Positions 16,949-26,344 of a stretch of DNA of 64,000 nt are shown here, one piece after another; positions within the stretch are counted from its first letter, which is position 1; every line of letters begins with the position of its first letter. The position numbers and the translations under genes are program-made. The notes under the pieces are model-generated. The model was given only the letters and a program-made list of their open reading frames with translations, made no database searches and was not told where the DNA came from. The stretch comes from Kordia sp. (GTDB lineage Bacteria > Bacteroidota > Bacteroidia > Flavobacteriales > Flavobacteriaceae): assembly GCF_022447245.1 (NCBI RefSeq), contig NZ_JAKVBC010000017.1, positions 32,963-96,962 on the forward strand, given 5' to 3'.

Positions 16949-18139
16949 TTAGTTCAAAAACTCATAGATCCCCGCTGCACCTTGACCTGTACCTACGCAC
17001 ATGGTTACCATTCCGTATTTCCCTTGCATGTTTTGCTTGCGCATTTCGTCAAATAACTGCACTGATAATTTTCCTCCTGTACAGCCTAATGGATGTCCTA
17101 AAGCGATGGCACCACCATTTACATTGATGATGTCTGGGTTAAGACCTAATTCTCTGATTACAGCTATTGATTGTGATGCAAATGCTTCATTTAACTCAAT
17201 TAAAGAGATTTGATCCTGTGTCAGTCCAGCTTGCTTTAATGCTTTTGGTATAGCAGCAACTGGTCCAATTCCCATGATACGTGGTGGAACTCCAGCAGCA
17301 GCATAACTTACCATACGTGCTACAGGCTCAAGATTTAATTCTTTTACCATATCTTCACTCATGACCATTACAAAAGCAGCACCGTCACTTGTTTGCGATG
17401 AGTTACCAGCTGTTACACTTCCGCCTTGAGCGAATACGGGACGAAGTTTAGCCAATGCAGCAATGCTTGTTCCTTTACGAGGTCCTTCATCTTTTGTAAC
17501 AGTGTATTTTTTACTTGCTTTCTTACCGTTTTCGTTAATATATGTTTGTTCGACATCAATTGGTACAATTTGATCTTGGAAACGATCTTCAGCCAATGCT
17601 TTTAAAGCTTTCATATGAGATTTGTAGGCAAATTCATCTTGATCTTCACGAGAAACTTTAAATTGATCTGCCACAGCTTCTGCAGTATTTCCCATTCCCC
17701 AATAATAATCTTCATGACCTGCATTTACAATGTCATAGTTTAATTCGGTTTTGAATCCTGTCATTGGTACAGAACTCATGCTTTCTGTTCCTCCAGCAAT
17801 GATACAATCGGCCATTCCTGATTGGATTTTAGCGACTGCCATTCCGATGGTTTCTAATCCTGATGAACAGAAACGGTTTACCGTTACTCCAGGAACATCT
17901 TCTACTTTTAATCCCATTAAAGAGATTAAACGTGCCATGTTTAATCCTTGTGAACCTTCTGGCATTGCATTTCCTACAATAACATCGTCAATTCGTTTTA
18001 CGTCAAATTCAGGTAACTGCTTGATCATATACTGAATCGTTTCGGCAGCTAACTCGTCCGCTCTTTTGAATCGGAAAACCCCTTTTTTAGATTTCCCAAC
18101 TGCGGTTCTATATCCTTTTACTATATATGCTGTTTTCAT
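16949..18139 (-). CDS. Acetyl-CoA C-acyltransferase (thiolase II)
   Basis: The 396-residue thiolase carries out the last step of beta-oxidation (3-ketoacyl-CoA plus CoA to acetyl-CoA plus shortened acyl-CoA). The nucleophilic Cys lies in VNRFCSSGLETI. The catalytic His is in GGAIALGHPLGCTGG and the second Cys in MVTMCVGTGQGAAG; ELNEAFA is also present. All active-site residues are intact and length is normal. It follows the hydroxyacyl-CoA dehydrogenase gene by 83 bases in the same direction, probably in one transcript. Confidence 0.92.
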   Translation of the reverse strand: MKTAYIVKGYRTAVGKSKKGVFRFKRADELAAETIQYMIKQLPEFDVKRIDDVIVGNAMPEGSQGLNMARLISLMGLKVEDVPGVTVNRFCSSGLETIGMAVAKIQSGMADCIIAGGTESMSSVPMTGFKTELNYDIVNAGHEDYYWGMGNTAEAVADQFKVSREDQDEFAYKSHMKALKALAEDRFQDQIVPIDVEQTYINENGKKASKKYTVTKDEGPRKGTSIAALAKLRPVFAQGGSVTAGNSSQTSDGAAFVMVMSEDMVKELNLEPVARMVSYAAAGVPPRIMGIGPVAAIPKALKQAGLTQDQISLIELNEAFASQSIAVIRELGLNPDIINVNGGAIALGHPLGCTGGKLSVQLFDEMRKQNMQGKYGMVTMCVGTGQGAAGIYEFLN

Positions 18140-18222
18140 TTTGTCTTTGATTTTTAGAGTATTAGATTTTTAGATATGTTAGATTCCAAAATATTAATAA
18201 GTTATCTAACTGTCTAAGAATA

Positions 18223-20628
18223 CTAGTTTCTCAACGGTTTCCCTGTTTTTAACATGTGTTGAATACGTTCTAAGGTTTTACGCTCAGTACATAAACTTAA
18301 GAATGCTTCACGCTCAAGATCTAATAAGTAATCTTCACTTACTAAAGAAGGTTCAGATAAATCACCACCAGCCATTACATAGGCAAGTTTGTTAGCAATT
18401 TTCTTATCGTGTTCAGAGATGTATCTACTTGCTTCCATGGCGTCTGTTCCTACTAAGAACATACCTAAAGCTTGTTTTCCAAGAACTTTTACATCTTTTC
18501 TGCGAGCTGGTTGTGTATATCCAGATTCCGCCATTAATTTCGCATGTGCTTTTGCCGTTGCGATTTGACGATCTTTGTTTACCACAACAATGTCTTTTCC
18601 TTTTTGTAAAACACCCATGTCAAATGCTTCATATGCAGAAGTAGCTACTTTTGCCATTCCAATAGTTAGGAAGTATTCTTGTAGTACGTTTAATTCTACA
18701 TCACCTTTTCTAAACGTATCCGAAGCTCTCATCGCCATTTCTTTAGAACCTCCACCGCCAGGAATTACTCCGACACCAAATTCTACTAAACCAATATACG
18801 TTTCAGCAGCTGCAACCACTTTATCAGCATGCATTGAAAGCTCACATCCACCACCAAGTGTCATTCCGTGAGGCGCAACCACTACAGGAATAGAAGAGTA
18901 GCGTGCACGCATCATTGTGTTTTGGAACATCTTGATAGCCATATTTAACTCATCATATTCTTGCTCTACAGCCATCATGAAAATCATACCGATGTTTGCA
19001 CCAACAGAGAAATTCGCCGCTTGGTTACCAATTACTAATCCTTGGAAATCTTTTTCAGCCAAATCAATAGCTTTGTTGATTCCTTGTAACACGCCACCAC
19101 CAATTGTATTCATTTTAGATTGGAATTCTAAGTTGATGATTCCGTCTCCTAAGTCTTCAATAACTGCTTCACTGTTTTTCCAAACTTCATTTGACTTACG
19201 GATGTTATCTAAAATGATGAATGCATCTTGACCAGGTTTCTTTGTTTGTGCTTTTGCAGGAATGTCGTAGTAATACGTAGCGCCATCTTTTACGGTGTAG
19301 AAGCTCTTTTCTCCTGCAGCAACCATTTCTGTTACCCAAGAAGCAGGTTCTAAACCTTCCGCTTTCATCAATTCAATACCTTTTTCGATTCCTACAGCAT
19401 CCCAAATTTCGAAAGGACCATTTTCCCATCCGAAACCTGCTTTCATAGCATCATCAATTCGGTATAATTCATCAGAGATTTCAGGAATTCTATTTTGTAC
19501 ATATGCAAACATTGCTGCAAAGTTTTTACGGTAGAATTCTCCTGCTTTATCTTTTCCGCCAACTAATACTTTAAAGCGATCAATTGGTTTGTCGATTGTT
19601 TTTGTTAATTCAAGAGTAGCAAATTTTGCTCTTTTCTTCTCACGATATTCCATCGTGTCTAAGTCTAATGAAAGGATTTCTTTTTTTCCTTCTGAATTGA
19701 CTGTTTTTTTATAGAAACCTTGCTTTGTTTTGCTACCTAACCATTTGTTTTCCATCATTTTTTCGATGAAACCTGGCAACTTAAATAAGTCGTGTGCTTC
19801 GTCATCTGGACAGTTGTTGTAGATTCCGTTAGCAACGTGTACTAAAGTATCTAATCCTACCACATCAACTGTACGGAACGTAGCTGATTTTGGACGACCA
19901 ATTACAGGACCAGTTAATTTATCTACTTCTTCTATGGTTAATCCAAGTTCTTTTACTTGGTGGAATAGACTTTGAATACCGAAGATTCCAATTCTGTTTC
20001 CAATAAAAGCTGGTGTATCTTTTGCTAATACAGACGTTTTTCCAAGGAATTTTTCTCCATACATCATTAAGAAGTCTGTTACTTCTTGCTTACAGTTTGG
20101 ACCTGGAACAACTTCGAATAATTTTAAGTAACGAGGCGGATTGAAGAAGTGTGTTACCGCGAAGTGTTGTTGAAAATCTTCGCTACGTCCTTCGTTCATA
20201 AATTGAATAGGAATACCAGAGGTATTAGACGTAATTAACGTACCTGGTTTTCTGTGCTTTTCAACTTGCTCAAATACTTTTTGTTTGATGTCTAAACGTT
20301 CTACTACAACCTCAATAATCCAGTCGACATCTTTTATTTTATGAATATCATCTGTTAAATTTCCAGTAGAAATTCGGTTTGCAAATTTCTGTGAATAAAT
20401 AGGAGATGGTTTTGATTTAAGAGACGCTTTCAGATTGTCGTTTACCAATCTATTACGTACAATTTTATCTTCAAGCGTTAAACCTTTCGCTTGTTCTTTT
20501 TCGTTAAGTTCAAAAGGCACTATGTCTAATAGTAAAACCTCGACTCCGATATTGGCAAAATGACAGGCAATTCCAGAACCCATAATTCCAGAACCGATTA
20601 CTGCTATTTTGTTAATTGGTCGCTTCAT
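18223..20628 (-). CDS. 3-hydroxyacyl-CoA dehydrogenase / enoyl-CoA hydratase, two-domain (FadN-like order)
   Basis: Bifunctional beta-oxidation enzyme. The N-terminal NAD domain starts at once with IAVIGSGIMGSGIACHFANIG, followed by TSNTSGIPI and HFFNPPRYLKLFEVVPG, the dehydrogenase signature. Two C-terminal dehydrogenase domains follow. The hydratase domain lies at the C-terminal end (about residues 490-700) with PHGMTLGGGCELSMHADKV and GVIPGGGGSKEMAMR. This dehydrogenase-first order is that of FadN-type rather than FadB-type proteins. ATG 20628 is chosen because it places the Rossmann motif normally; the longer TTG-initiated frame adds ten residues without support. It is preceded at 80 bases by the MarR gene. 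Confidence 0.9.
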   Translation of the reverse strand: MKRPINKIAVIGSGIMGSGIACHFANIGVEVLLLDIVPFELNEKEQAKGLTLEDKIVRNRLVNDNLKASLKSKPSPIYSQKFANRISTGNLTDDIHKIKDVDWIIEVVVERLDIKQKVFEQVEKHRKPGTLITSNTSGIPIQFMNEGRSEDFQQHFAVTHFFNPPRYLKLFEVVPGPNCKQEVTDFLMMYGEKFLGKTSVLAKDTPAFIGNRIGIFGIQSLFHQVKELGLTIEEVDKLTGPVIGRPKSATFRTVDVVGLDTLVHVANGIYNNCPDDEAHDLFKLPGFIEKMMENKWLGSKTKQGFYKKTVNSEGKKEILSLDLDTMEYREKKRAKFATLELTKTIDKPIDRFKVLVGGKDKAGEFYRKNFAAMFAYVQNRIPEISDELYRIDDAMKAGFGWENGPFEIWDAVGIEKGIELMKAEGLEPASWVTEMVAAGEKSFYTVKDGATYYYDIPAKAQTKKPGQDAFIILDNIRKSNEVWKNSEAVIEDLGDGIINLEFQSKMNTIGGGVLQGINKAIDLAEKDFQGLVIGNQAANFSVGANIGMIFMMAVEQEYDELNMAIKMFQNTMMRARYSSIPVVVAPHGMTLGGGCELSMHADKVVAAAETYIGLVEFGVGVIPGGGGSKEMAMRASDTFRKGDVELNVLQEYFLTIGMAKVATSAYEAFDMGVLQKGKDIVVVNKDRQIATAKAHAKLMAESGYTQPARRKDVKVLGKQALGMFLVGTDAMEASRYISEHDKKIANKLAYVMAGGDLSEPSLVSEDYLLDLEREAFLSLCTERKTLERIQHMLKTGKPLRN

Positions 20629-20707
20629 CTTTTTTTCAATTTTTAAATTGTTAGGCAAAATTTACTTTGTAATGAATAAGTAGATTTTTAGTATGCTTTT
20701 TTGGTTA

Positions 20708-21175
20708 TTATTTATTTTCTGTAGTTGCTTCTATTTCATCATCAGTATATATCTTCTTGTTACTGATGAGTTCTAGAATGACTTCTGAGACTTCATAGAA
20801 GTGTTTGAGTTTTTCTTCTTCAATATTAGCGCGAATTGCGTCGTTAAAGCGTAATACGGTGGTTCGAGAAACATCTCTCATTTCTTTTCCGAAATCAGTT
20901 AAACATATTAATACGCTCCGTCCATCTTTAGGATTCTTTTTTCTGTAGATAAGTCCTTTTTCTTCCATACCTTTTAGGGTACGTGATAGGCTAGTGGCTT
21001 CCATACCCATTTTTGGGCCTAGCGCAGTAGATGGTGTTCCTTCTTCTTGATCAATACTAAGTAATGTGAAACCTGTTGCCATTGTGCTGCCGTATTTTCC
21101 TGCCTCCTCATTGTACATTTTGGAGATGGCTTGCCATGTAGCTCGCATTACATGATCTATTGTTTTTTCTTTCAT
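20708..21175 (-). CDS. MarR-family transcriptional regulator of the beta-oxidation cluster
   Basis: The 155-residue winged-helix protein has a helical dimer domain, then ALGPKMGMEATSLSRTLKGMEEKGLI as recognition helix and start of the wing, and RKKNPKDGRSVLICLTDFG as the wing. It heads the minus-strand cluster dehydrogenase/hydratase, thiolase, acyl-CoA dehydrogenase. A perfect 18-bp palindrome overlaps its own promoter, so autorepression, relieved perhaps by an acyl-CoA, is likely. The ligand is inference; the family is clear. Confidence 0.88.
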   Translation of the reverse strand: MKEKTIDHVMRATWQAISKMYNEEAGKYGSTMATGFTLLSIDQEEGTPSTALGPKMGMEATSLSRTLKGMEEKGLIYRKKNPKDGRSVLICLTDFGKEMRDVSRTTVLRFNDAIRANIEEEKLKHFYEVSEVILELISNKKIYTDDEIEATTENK

Positions 21176-21191
21176 ATAGTTGTTTGTGCTT

Positions 21192-21226
21192 CAAATATAT
21201 GAAAAAAATACTATGCATGCATAGTA
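21192..21226 (-). promoter_or_regulatory. marR promoter with 18-bp palindromic operator
   Basis: TACTATGCATGCATAGTA (21209-21226) is a perfect palindrome, 34 bases before the MarR ATG at 21175. On the minus strand it is followed by TATATTTG (21199-21192), a match to the Bacteroidota -7 element TAnnTTTG. The palindrome therefore covers the spacer and -33 side of the promoter, the expected place for a repressor. Binding of the adjacent MarR protein is inference. Confidence 0.65.
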
Positions 21227-21342
21227 AAATGAAAAATAATTTTATGAATTTGTCAAAAAATTAATACTTGTAGTAATAGAATGATAGAAAATACCCGTAA
21301 AATCGAGAATTTTAGATATTTATTGATATACCATAAATTAAA

Positions 21343-21380
21343 AAACCGTCCAATTTTACTTGAACGGTTTAAGGTATTTA
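21343..21380 (-). terminator. Terminator of the acyl-CoA ligase gene
   Basis: On the minus strand AAACCGTTCAAG pairs with TTGGACGGTTT across a short loop and runs into TTTTTAATTT. It starts next to the stop codon at 21378. Confidence 0.6.
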
Positions 21381-23153
21381 TGCTCTGTCGTATATTTTAT
21401 CGCAATAATCTTTATAGATTTCTTTGATGACTTTTCGTTTCATTTTCATTGTTGGTGTAAGTTCACCACCGTCTATAGACCATACTTTTGGTATGAGTTC
21501 AAAACGTTTGATTCGTTCCCACTTTCCAAAGTTACTATTTGCTTCATCTACTTCTTGTTGAATACGGGCAATGATTTCTTCTGAAGCGCAGATTTCTGCT
21601 TCTGTAGCTCCGATGCTTTTCTCTTTTCGTTCAATCCAATCTTTAATGAATTCGAAGTTTGGTTGAATTAAGGCAGCTGGCATTTTTTCTCCTTCACCAA
21701 TAACCATAATTTGTTCTATGAAACGCGATTGTTTGAATCGGTTTTCTAATAAGGCAGGAATTACATACTTTCCACCAGAGGTTTTGAACATATCTTTTTT
21801 ACGGTCAGTGATTTTTAAGAAACCATCTGCACTTACTTCTCCAATATCTCCTGTGTGGAAATATCCGTCTGAGATGACACTGGCAGTTTTTTCTGGATCT
21901 TTATAATATCCTTGCATTACGTTTGGACCTTTTACAAGGATTTCCCCATCTTCTGCAATTTTTACCTCTACATTATCAATAACACGTCCTACAGTTCCGA
22001 CTCTAAATCCACCATTTCGTTGATCATTTACAGATACTACTGGTGAAGTTTCTGTTAAACCGTATCCTTCCATAATCGGAATTCCAGCAGCAGCAAATAC
22101 ACGTGTTAAACGTGCTTGTAGTGGAGCACTTCCAGAGACCATTAACTTTAAGTTTCCTCCCAAACCTGCTTGCCATTTGCTAAAGATCAATTTACGAGCA
22201 ATCTTAAGTTTGAATTCATATAAAGCTCCATTTTTTCCGTATGGTTCATATTTTAATCCAAGCTCAATAGCCCAGAAGAATAATTTCTTTTTGATTCCTG
22301 TTAAATCAGCTCCTTTTGCATAGATTTTATCATATACTTTTTCATAGAGACGTGGTACAGCAGTCATTACATGAGGTTGTACTTCTTTTAAGTTGTCACT
22401 GATTTTTTCAATAGATTCTGCAAAAAAGATTTCAATTCCACAGTATTGATATAAGTAAAGGATCATACGCTCAAATACGTGACAAACTGGTAAGAAACTC
22501 AATGCTCTTGCTTGTCCGTTATGAAGCGGCACACGTTTTTGACTATCCAATACGTTAGACACAAGATTGCTATGTGCTAACATTACACCTTTAGGTCTTC
22601 CTGTAGTTCCAGAAGTATATATTAAGGTTGCTAAATCTTCAGGAGTTACTGCATCTTTTCGTGCTTGCAATTCATCATCGTTGCTAGTATCTTCTCCTAA
22701 TTTTAAAACTTCTCCCCAATTGGTTTCACCATTGATTTTATCAAAAGTATAAACGCCTTTTAATTTGGTATTTCCTTTAATCGCATTTAGCTTCTCAAGA
22801 ATTTCTTCATCGGAAACAAAACAATAAATGGCTTCAGAATGATTTAAAATATATTCATAATCTTCTTTAGAAATAGTTGGGTAAATTGGAACATTTTGTG
22901 CACCTATTTGCAAGATTCCAATGTCCATGACATTCCATTCGGTTCTATTATTTGTAGATATGACCGCTATTTTATCATTTGGCTTAACACCCAGACGCAA
23001 CAAACCTCTACTAGTTGCATTGGCTTGATCTACGTATTCTTGTGTTGAAATAGAAACCCATTTTCCTTCGTAAAAGGTGGTAAGGGATTTTGCTAAGGGA
23101 TAATTTGCTAACTGATAATAAGGGAAATCAAATAATCGGGTTACATTCGTCAT
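21378..23153 (-). CDS. Long-chain acyl-CoA ligase (AMP-forming)
   Basis: The 591-residue ANL-superfamily enzyme activates free fatty acids to acyl-CoA with ATP and feeds the neighbouring beta-oxidation genes. The P-loop-like A3 motif is TLIYTSGTTGRPKGV. A5 is MEGYGLTETSPVVS, A7 GYFHTGDIG, and A8 follows as ITDRKKDMFKTSGGKYV; the catalytic Lys lies near WSIDGGELTPTMKMKRK. Order and length match the long-chain FACL group. It has its own terminator on the minus strand and is separated from the marR cluster by ~200 bases, so it is a separate transcript with a related job. Confidence 0.9.
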   Translation of the reverse strand: MTNVTRLFDFPYYQLANYPLAKSLTTFYEGKWVSISTQEYVDQANATSRGLLRLGVKPNDKIAVISTNNRTEWNVMDIGILQIGAQNVPIYPTISKEDYEYILNHSEAIYCFVSDEEILEKLNAIKGNTKLKGVYTFDKINGETNWGEVLKLGEDTSNDDELQARKDAVTPEDLATLIYTSGTTGRPKGVMLAHSNLVSNVLDSQKRVPLHNGQARALSFLPVCHVFERMILYLYQYCGIEIFFAESIEKISDNLKEVQPHVMTAVPRLYEKVYDKIYAKGADLTGIKKKLFFWAIELGLKYEPYGKNGALYEFKLKIARKLIFSKWQAGLGGNLKLMVSGSAPLQARLTRVFAAAGIPIMEGYGLTETSPVVSVNDQRNGGFRVGTVGRVIDNVEVKIAEDGEILVKGPNVMQGYYKDPEKTASVISDGYFHTGDIGEVSADGFLKITDRKKDMFKTSGGKYVIPALLENRFKQSRFIEQIMVIGEGEKMPAALIQPNFEFIKDWIERKEKSIGATEAEICASEEIIARIQQEVDEANSNFGKWERIKRFELIPKVWSIDGGELTPTMKMKRKVIKEIYKDYCDKIYDRA

Positions 23154-23350
23154 TCTCTGATTTGGTTTTTTGTATGAATTTGCAAAATATGAAAATTGTT
23201 AACGAATTTCAAAGTGAATCATCAAAAAAGATAAAGTTTTTTTAACAGATTCGGATAAATAGTACTTAAAATAAGAATTTTTTAAACCATAATTTTATTG
23301 TAATAAATTGTGTTTTCATATTTTTCTGAATAATTTATCAATAATACAGA

Positions 23351-24015
23351 TCAATCAATTTTTCGAAATTGAAGGATTTCTTTTCCACTGGAATCATATA
23401 AAAATAATCTTGACTGTTCTATTTTATATTTTTTAACTTTGTTAAGATTGTCATTAAATATATTTGCTAGAGACATATCTGGACACATTTTACGAGTCCC
23501 TAAAATATTTCCAAATGTAATATCTGTTTCAGAAACTTTTTCAATTATTGCTTTGATTCTATTGCAGCTATCTGTTCCTTGTAGGGACATTTTTGAAATT
23601 GATATTTCAATAGTAGGACGTTTTACAGTATCGTCAATTTGTTTTTTATTGACATGGCTAAGTACCCAAATATCGTGTAAGCGCAGTCTGCGGTCTTGCT
23701 CCTTAGTGTGAATCTTTACAAGATTGTATTTGAGAGCGGATGCATCAGCATGGATATCCTTTGTTGGAAGAGAATCTACGGTTACTTCAATAGTATATAT
23801 AAAACCTGGTTCAAAAGTAAATCCTTCAATTTTTTGATAAAAATTTTCCCAGTTTCCCTCTTTACTGCGTTTTATTTGTAAACATTGCATTTGACTAACA
23901 CCGGCACAATCAACTTTAGCACTGTTTACCCAAAAAGTTGTTGTTTTTTTTTCATATTGTTTTCACAGCCTATACATATGATGGCAATAAAAAACATACC
24001 GAAAATCTTTTTCAT
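23351..24015 (-). pseudogene. DUF4377 + META lipoprotein gene, frameshifted in an A9 tract near its start
   Basis: The ATG at 24015 starts a lipoprotein signal (MFFIAIICIGCENN). At nine T (23944-23952; A9 on the coding strand) the frame fails and stops at once. One frame over it reads TTTFWVNSAKVDCAGVSQMQCLQIKR and continues to 23351. MQCLQIKRSKEGNW with IEGFTFEPGFIY marks DUF4377; SLQGTDSCNRIKA and MCPDMSLANIFNDNL mark a META/HslJ domain. The start is one base past the stop of the upstream lipoprotein gene, so translation was coupled. A slip of one A would restore it. The gene is either phase-variable, decayed or affected by a sequence error. Confidence 0.7.
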
Positions 24016-24016
24016 A

Positions 24017-24655
24017 TTATTTGGTCGTACCTAAAAGTACATTATTTTGAATCATGTATTTAATTAAATTATCCGCATAGGAATTTACACCGCTTTCTAT
24101 GGAATTTGGATTGGTGATAGATGAATGACCTTTCCAAACCATTGCTTCTTCTTCCTTCGTACTGACCGTTAAATCATATAAGTTAGCCTCAATTATATAT
24201 TCCTTACTTTGTTCATAATACCCTGGTGTATATACCCTGTTATAGTTTGTATACACATGGCGTCCATACCTGTAATATCCAACTGGATACAAATATGATT
24301 GTCCAGGGACATAGTCCTTTCTATCTCTTGTATTTACCAAGCTAATACCAATGGCTCCATCGCAATCTATCTGTTTAAGTTTTTTTGCGATAGTTTCTGT
24401 TTCCCAGTCTGATTTGGATGCATTAACAGGTAAAAAACTGTTGATGCTTGCTATTGCGTTGATTCCATTTTTACGTAAATCTGCAACAACTCTATTTTCA
24501 ACTTCTGATCTAATTGATTGGTCTTTGCTTACTACAACGACTGCTATTTTATTAAATTTTCTTACCAGATAAGAGTCTTTTGCCCAAGTAAAGTCCATTG
24601 TTGGAGCACAGCCCATGAGGAGTAATAGCCCAAAAAGTAACGTTATTTTTTTCAT
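24017..24655 (-). CDS. Lipoprotein of DUF4136-like type, 212 aa
   Basis: The signal peptide ends in lipobox LLMGCAPT. The mature part has FTWAKDSYLVRKFNKIAVVVVSKD, a strand-helix unit with RVVADLRKNGINAIASINSF, the Tyr-rich stretch YPVGYYRYGRHVYTNYNR, and a closing IEANLYDLTVSTKEEEAMVWKGHS. Tyr-rich, W-K-G-x-S-ending lipoproteins of this layout are usual in Bacteroidota and are likely periplasmic; the function is unknown. The next gene begins one base after its stop codon, showing translational coupling. Confidence 0.7.
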   Translation of the reverse strand: MKKITLLFGLLLLMGCAPTMDFTWAKDSYLVRKFNKIAVVVVSKDQSIRSEVENRVVADLRKNGINAIASINSFLPVNASKSDWETETIAKKLKQIDCDGAIGISLVNTRDRKDYVPGQSYLYPVGYYRYGRHVYTNYNRVYTPGYYEQSKEYIIEANLYDLTVSTKEEEAMVWKGHSSITNPNSIESGVNSYADNLIKYMIQNNVLLGTTK

Positions 24656-24789
24656 ATTGATGTTATTTTAAGTAAAAATATTTTATTTAAGTTCAAATTT
24701 TGCTCGTGTACCGGATGTGCTTCATTTGATTTAATTTTTAAATTTAATCTAAAAAATTTTTAGAAAAAAAATAAAATAAGGTATTGGTA

Positions 24790-25181
24790 GAATGCTATTG
24801 AGTTCCAATGGACTCATTATTGTTGCATTATAATTAGTATCACCAAGTCATGCTAATGTTTTAAAGCGTTCTTTGTAATGGACTTTGACTTTTTTTCCCT
24901 CGAACGGTAGAACGTAATAAACTAAAGTGTTATTCAACATTATAAAGGCCATGTATTTCATTAGAGTTCATCCTTCAATCCAATTCCATCGTAATTTAAA
25001 TCTACTTCAAAACTTTTAAAAACAACTCCTTTTTTGAAACTTTTATCAAATGTCCTGATCTAAATCCTTCTGAGTAGTTCCGAAAATAAACCTAAAGTAA
25101 TATTGGAAAGCCCAATATAAAAATACTAAATGTCTTTAATTTGATACTTTTGATGTTACTTTTAAATGTTCTTGTTGTCAT
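24790..25181 (-). pseudogene. Multiply disrupted remnant of a small membrane-anchored protein
   Basis: From ATG 25181 the frame reads MTTRTFKSNIKSIKLK, a hydrophobic segment, then TAG, then VYFRNYSEGFRSGHLIKVSKK. After a frame change it reads GVVFKSFEVDLNYDGIGLKDEL, and further on NNTLVYYVLPFEGKKVKVHYKERFKT and GDTNYNAT. The pieces line up with a flavobacterial family of ~120-residue proteins having one N-terminal helix followed by SGEL-x-K / K-KG-x-x-FK-x-x-EG / VKLHYKE motifs. At least one stop and two frameshifts make it dead. Its start overlaps the stop of the barrel gene at 25178. Confidence 0.5.
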
Positions 25182-25927
25182 AAAAATAGTGTTAAACCTA
25201 AACGAAAGGTATGGATATCATTTGAAAATATAGGAAAATATCCTGCATTAACTTTAAATTTATTTGGAGTAACCATGTAATTAAAATTAAATTCTCCTGA
25301 CCAAGTTGTATTTGATAAGAAAGTCACAATAGGATTCACAAATAAGAAGGCTCTTTGTGTAAAGCTGATACTCAGATTAGTTTGAAAGTTAATTCCATTT
25401 TGTGAAGTGCCATTAAAATTTGATGGCTTTGTGACATGTACATAACCAACTCCTGGAAACATCGCAATTTTTGGAGTTAATACGTACCCTAAAACTAAAC
25501 CAGCTGACATCGACCAGACATCACCACTCAGTCCATTATTAAATGAACCTGTAGGGATCGTTATATCAGCATAAGGAGCTATGGCAATTAGTCGTTTACT
25601 AATGTTTCGTTTAGCTGCGTAGAAATAGCGCACGCGAATATCAGAAAGACCGAAGTTTTTAGTTCCTTCATTATATAAAAAAGGAACTTCTACTAGCAGG
25701 AGGTTATCAGGATTAAAAGCATATTGGACATTGAAACGTGTTCCATAAATATCAGGATTATTTTTTCTGGATTGGTATTCAAACTGGCCGTTCACTTGGG
25801 TATATAAATTCGTAGGTTTGGATGCGTCAACAGTTTGTTCCGTATTTCCTTCTTGTGCGTTTACTTCCAGAACACAAAAAATAAGTGTAAAAAAGAAATA
25901 ATATTTATTTTTAGTTATTATTTTCAT
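25178..25927 (-). CDS. Outer-membrane beta-barrel protein, transporter-like
   Basis: The 249-residue protein has a signal peptide cut near VNAQ and then alternating amphipathic strands with aromatic ends (FNVQYAFNPDNLLLVEVPFLYNEG, VRYFYAAKRNI, SMSAGLVLGYVLTPKIAMFPGVGYVHV, FNYMVTPNKFKVNAGYFPIF) and a C-terminal hydrophobic strand FRLGLTLFL ending the barrel. It resembles the broad group annotated as transporter or phenol-degradation outer-membrane proteins. The substrate cannot be told. Confidence 0.7.
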   Translation of the reverse strand: MKIITKNKYYFFFTLIFCVLEVNAQEGNTEQTVDASKPTNLYTQVNGQFEYQSRKNNPDIYGTRFNVQYAFNPDNLLLVEVPFLYNEGTKNFGLSDIRVRYFYAAKRNISKRLIAIAPYADITIPTGSFNNGLSGDVWSMSAGLVLGYVLTPKIAMFPGVGYVHVTKPSNFNGTSQNGINFQTNLSISFTQRAFLFVNPIVTFLSNTTWSGEFNFNYMVTPNKFKVNAGYFPIFSNDIHTFRLGLTLFL

Positions 25928-25954
25928 GATATTTTAGTTGTCTAGAAATTAATC

Positions 25955-26255
25955 CTAGTGTTTCAATCTTAGCTCTTTTTTAAGTAACACATTGGCTGTT
26001 GCCTCGTAAGTTAATTGTATCTTCTGTGTCTTTTTATTTTCATCGACAGAAAAGGTAAGTGAAATCGTCACTTTTGTCAAGATTTATGTTCCTATTAATT
26101 TTCTCATCAGTAGAACCACCTCTTTAAGATACAACAGTTTTTTTAAACTTTAGTGTTCTTTGTGTACATTTTAGTTTAAATTTTGTCAAATTACGTTGGT
26201 CTCTTCTTTAGAATATGTTGTCTTCTTCATGCTCATAAATAGTATTTTTTGCCAT
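25955..26255 (-). pseudogene. Small hypothetical gene with two in-frame TAA codons and a frameshift
   Basis: From ATG 26255 the frame reads MAKNTIYEHEEDNIF, TAA at 26208-26210, RRDQRNLTKFKLKCTQRT, TAA at 26124-26126, RGGSTDEKINRNINLDKSDDF. A one-frame shift near 26070 then leads to FSVDENKKTQKIQLTYEATA and a stop at 25955. All segments have protein-like composition, so an otherwise empty 400-base gap between two genes contains a decayed ~100-residue cytoplasmic protein. The family is unknown. Confidence 0.45.
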
Positions 26256-26344
26256 TACTTTTCATTCTCCAAATTGTGTCAATAGGAAAGTTGTGCTAAC
26301 AAAAATGTCATTATGCGATTAAATATTTCGTTGTAATAATGTGA

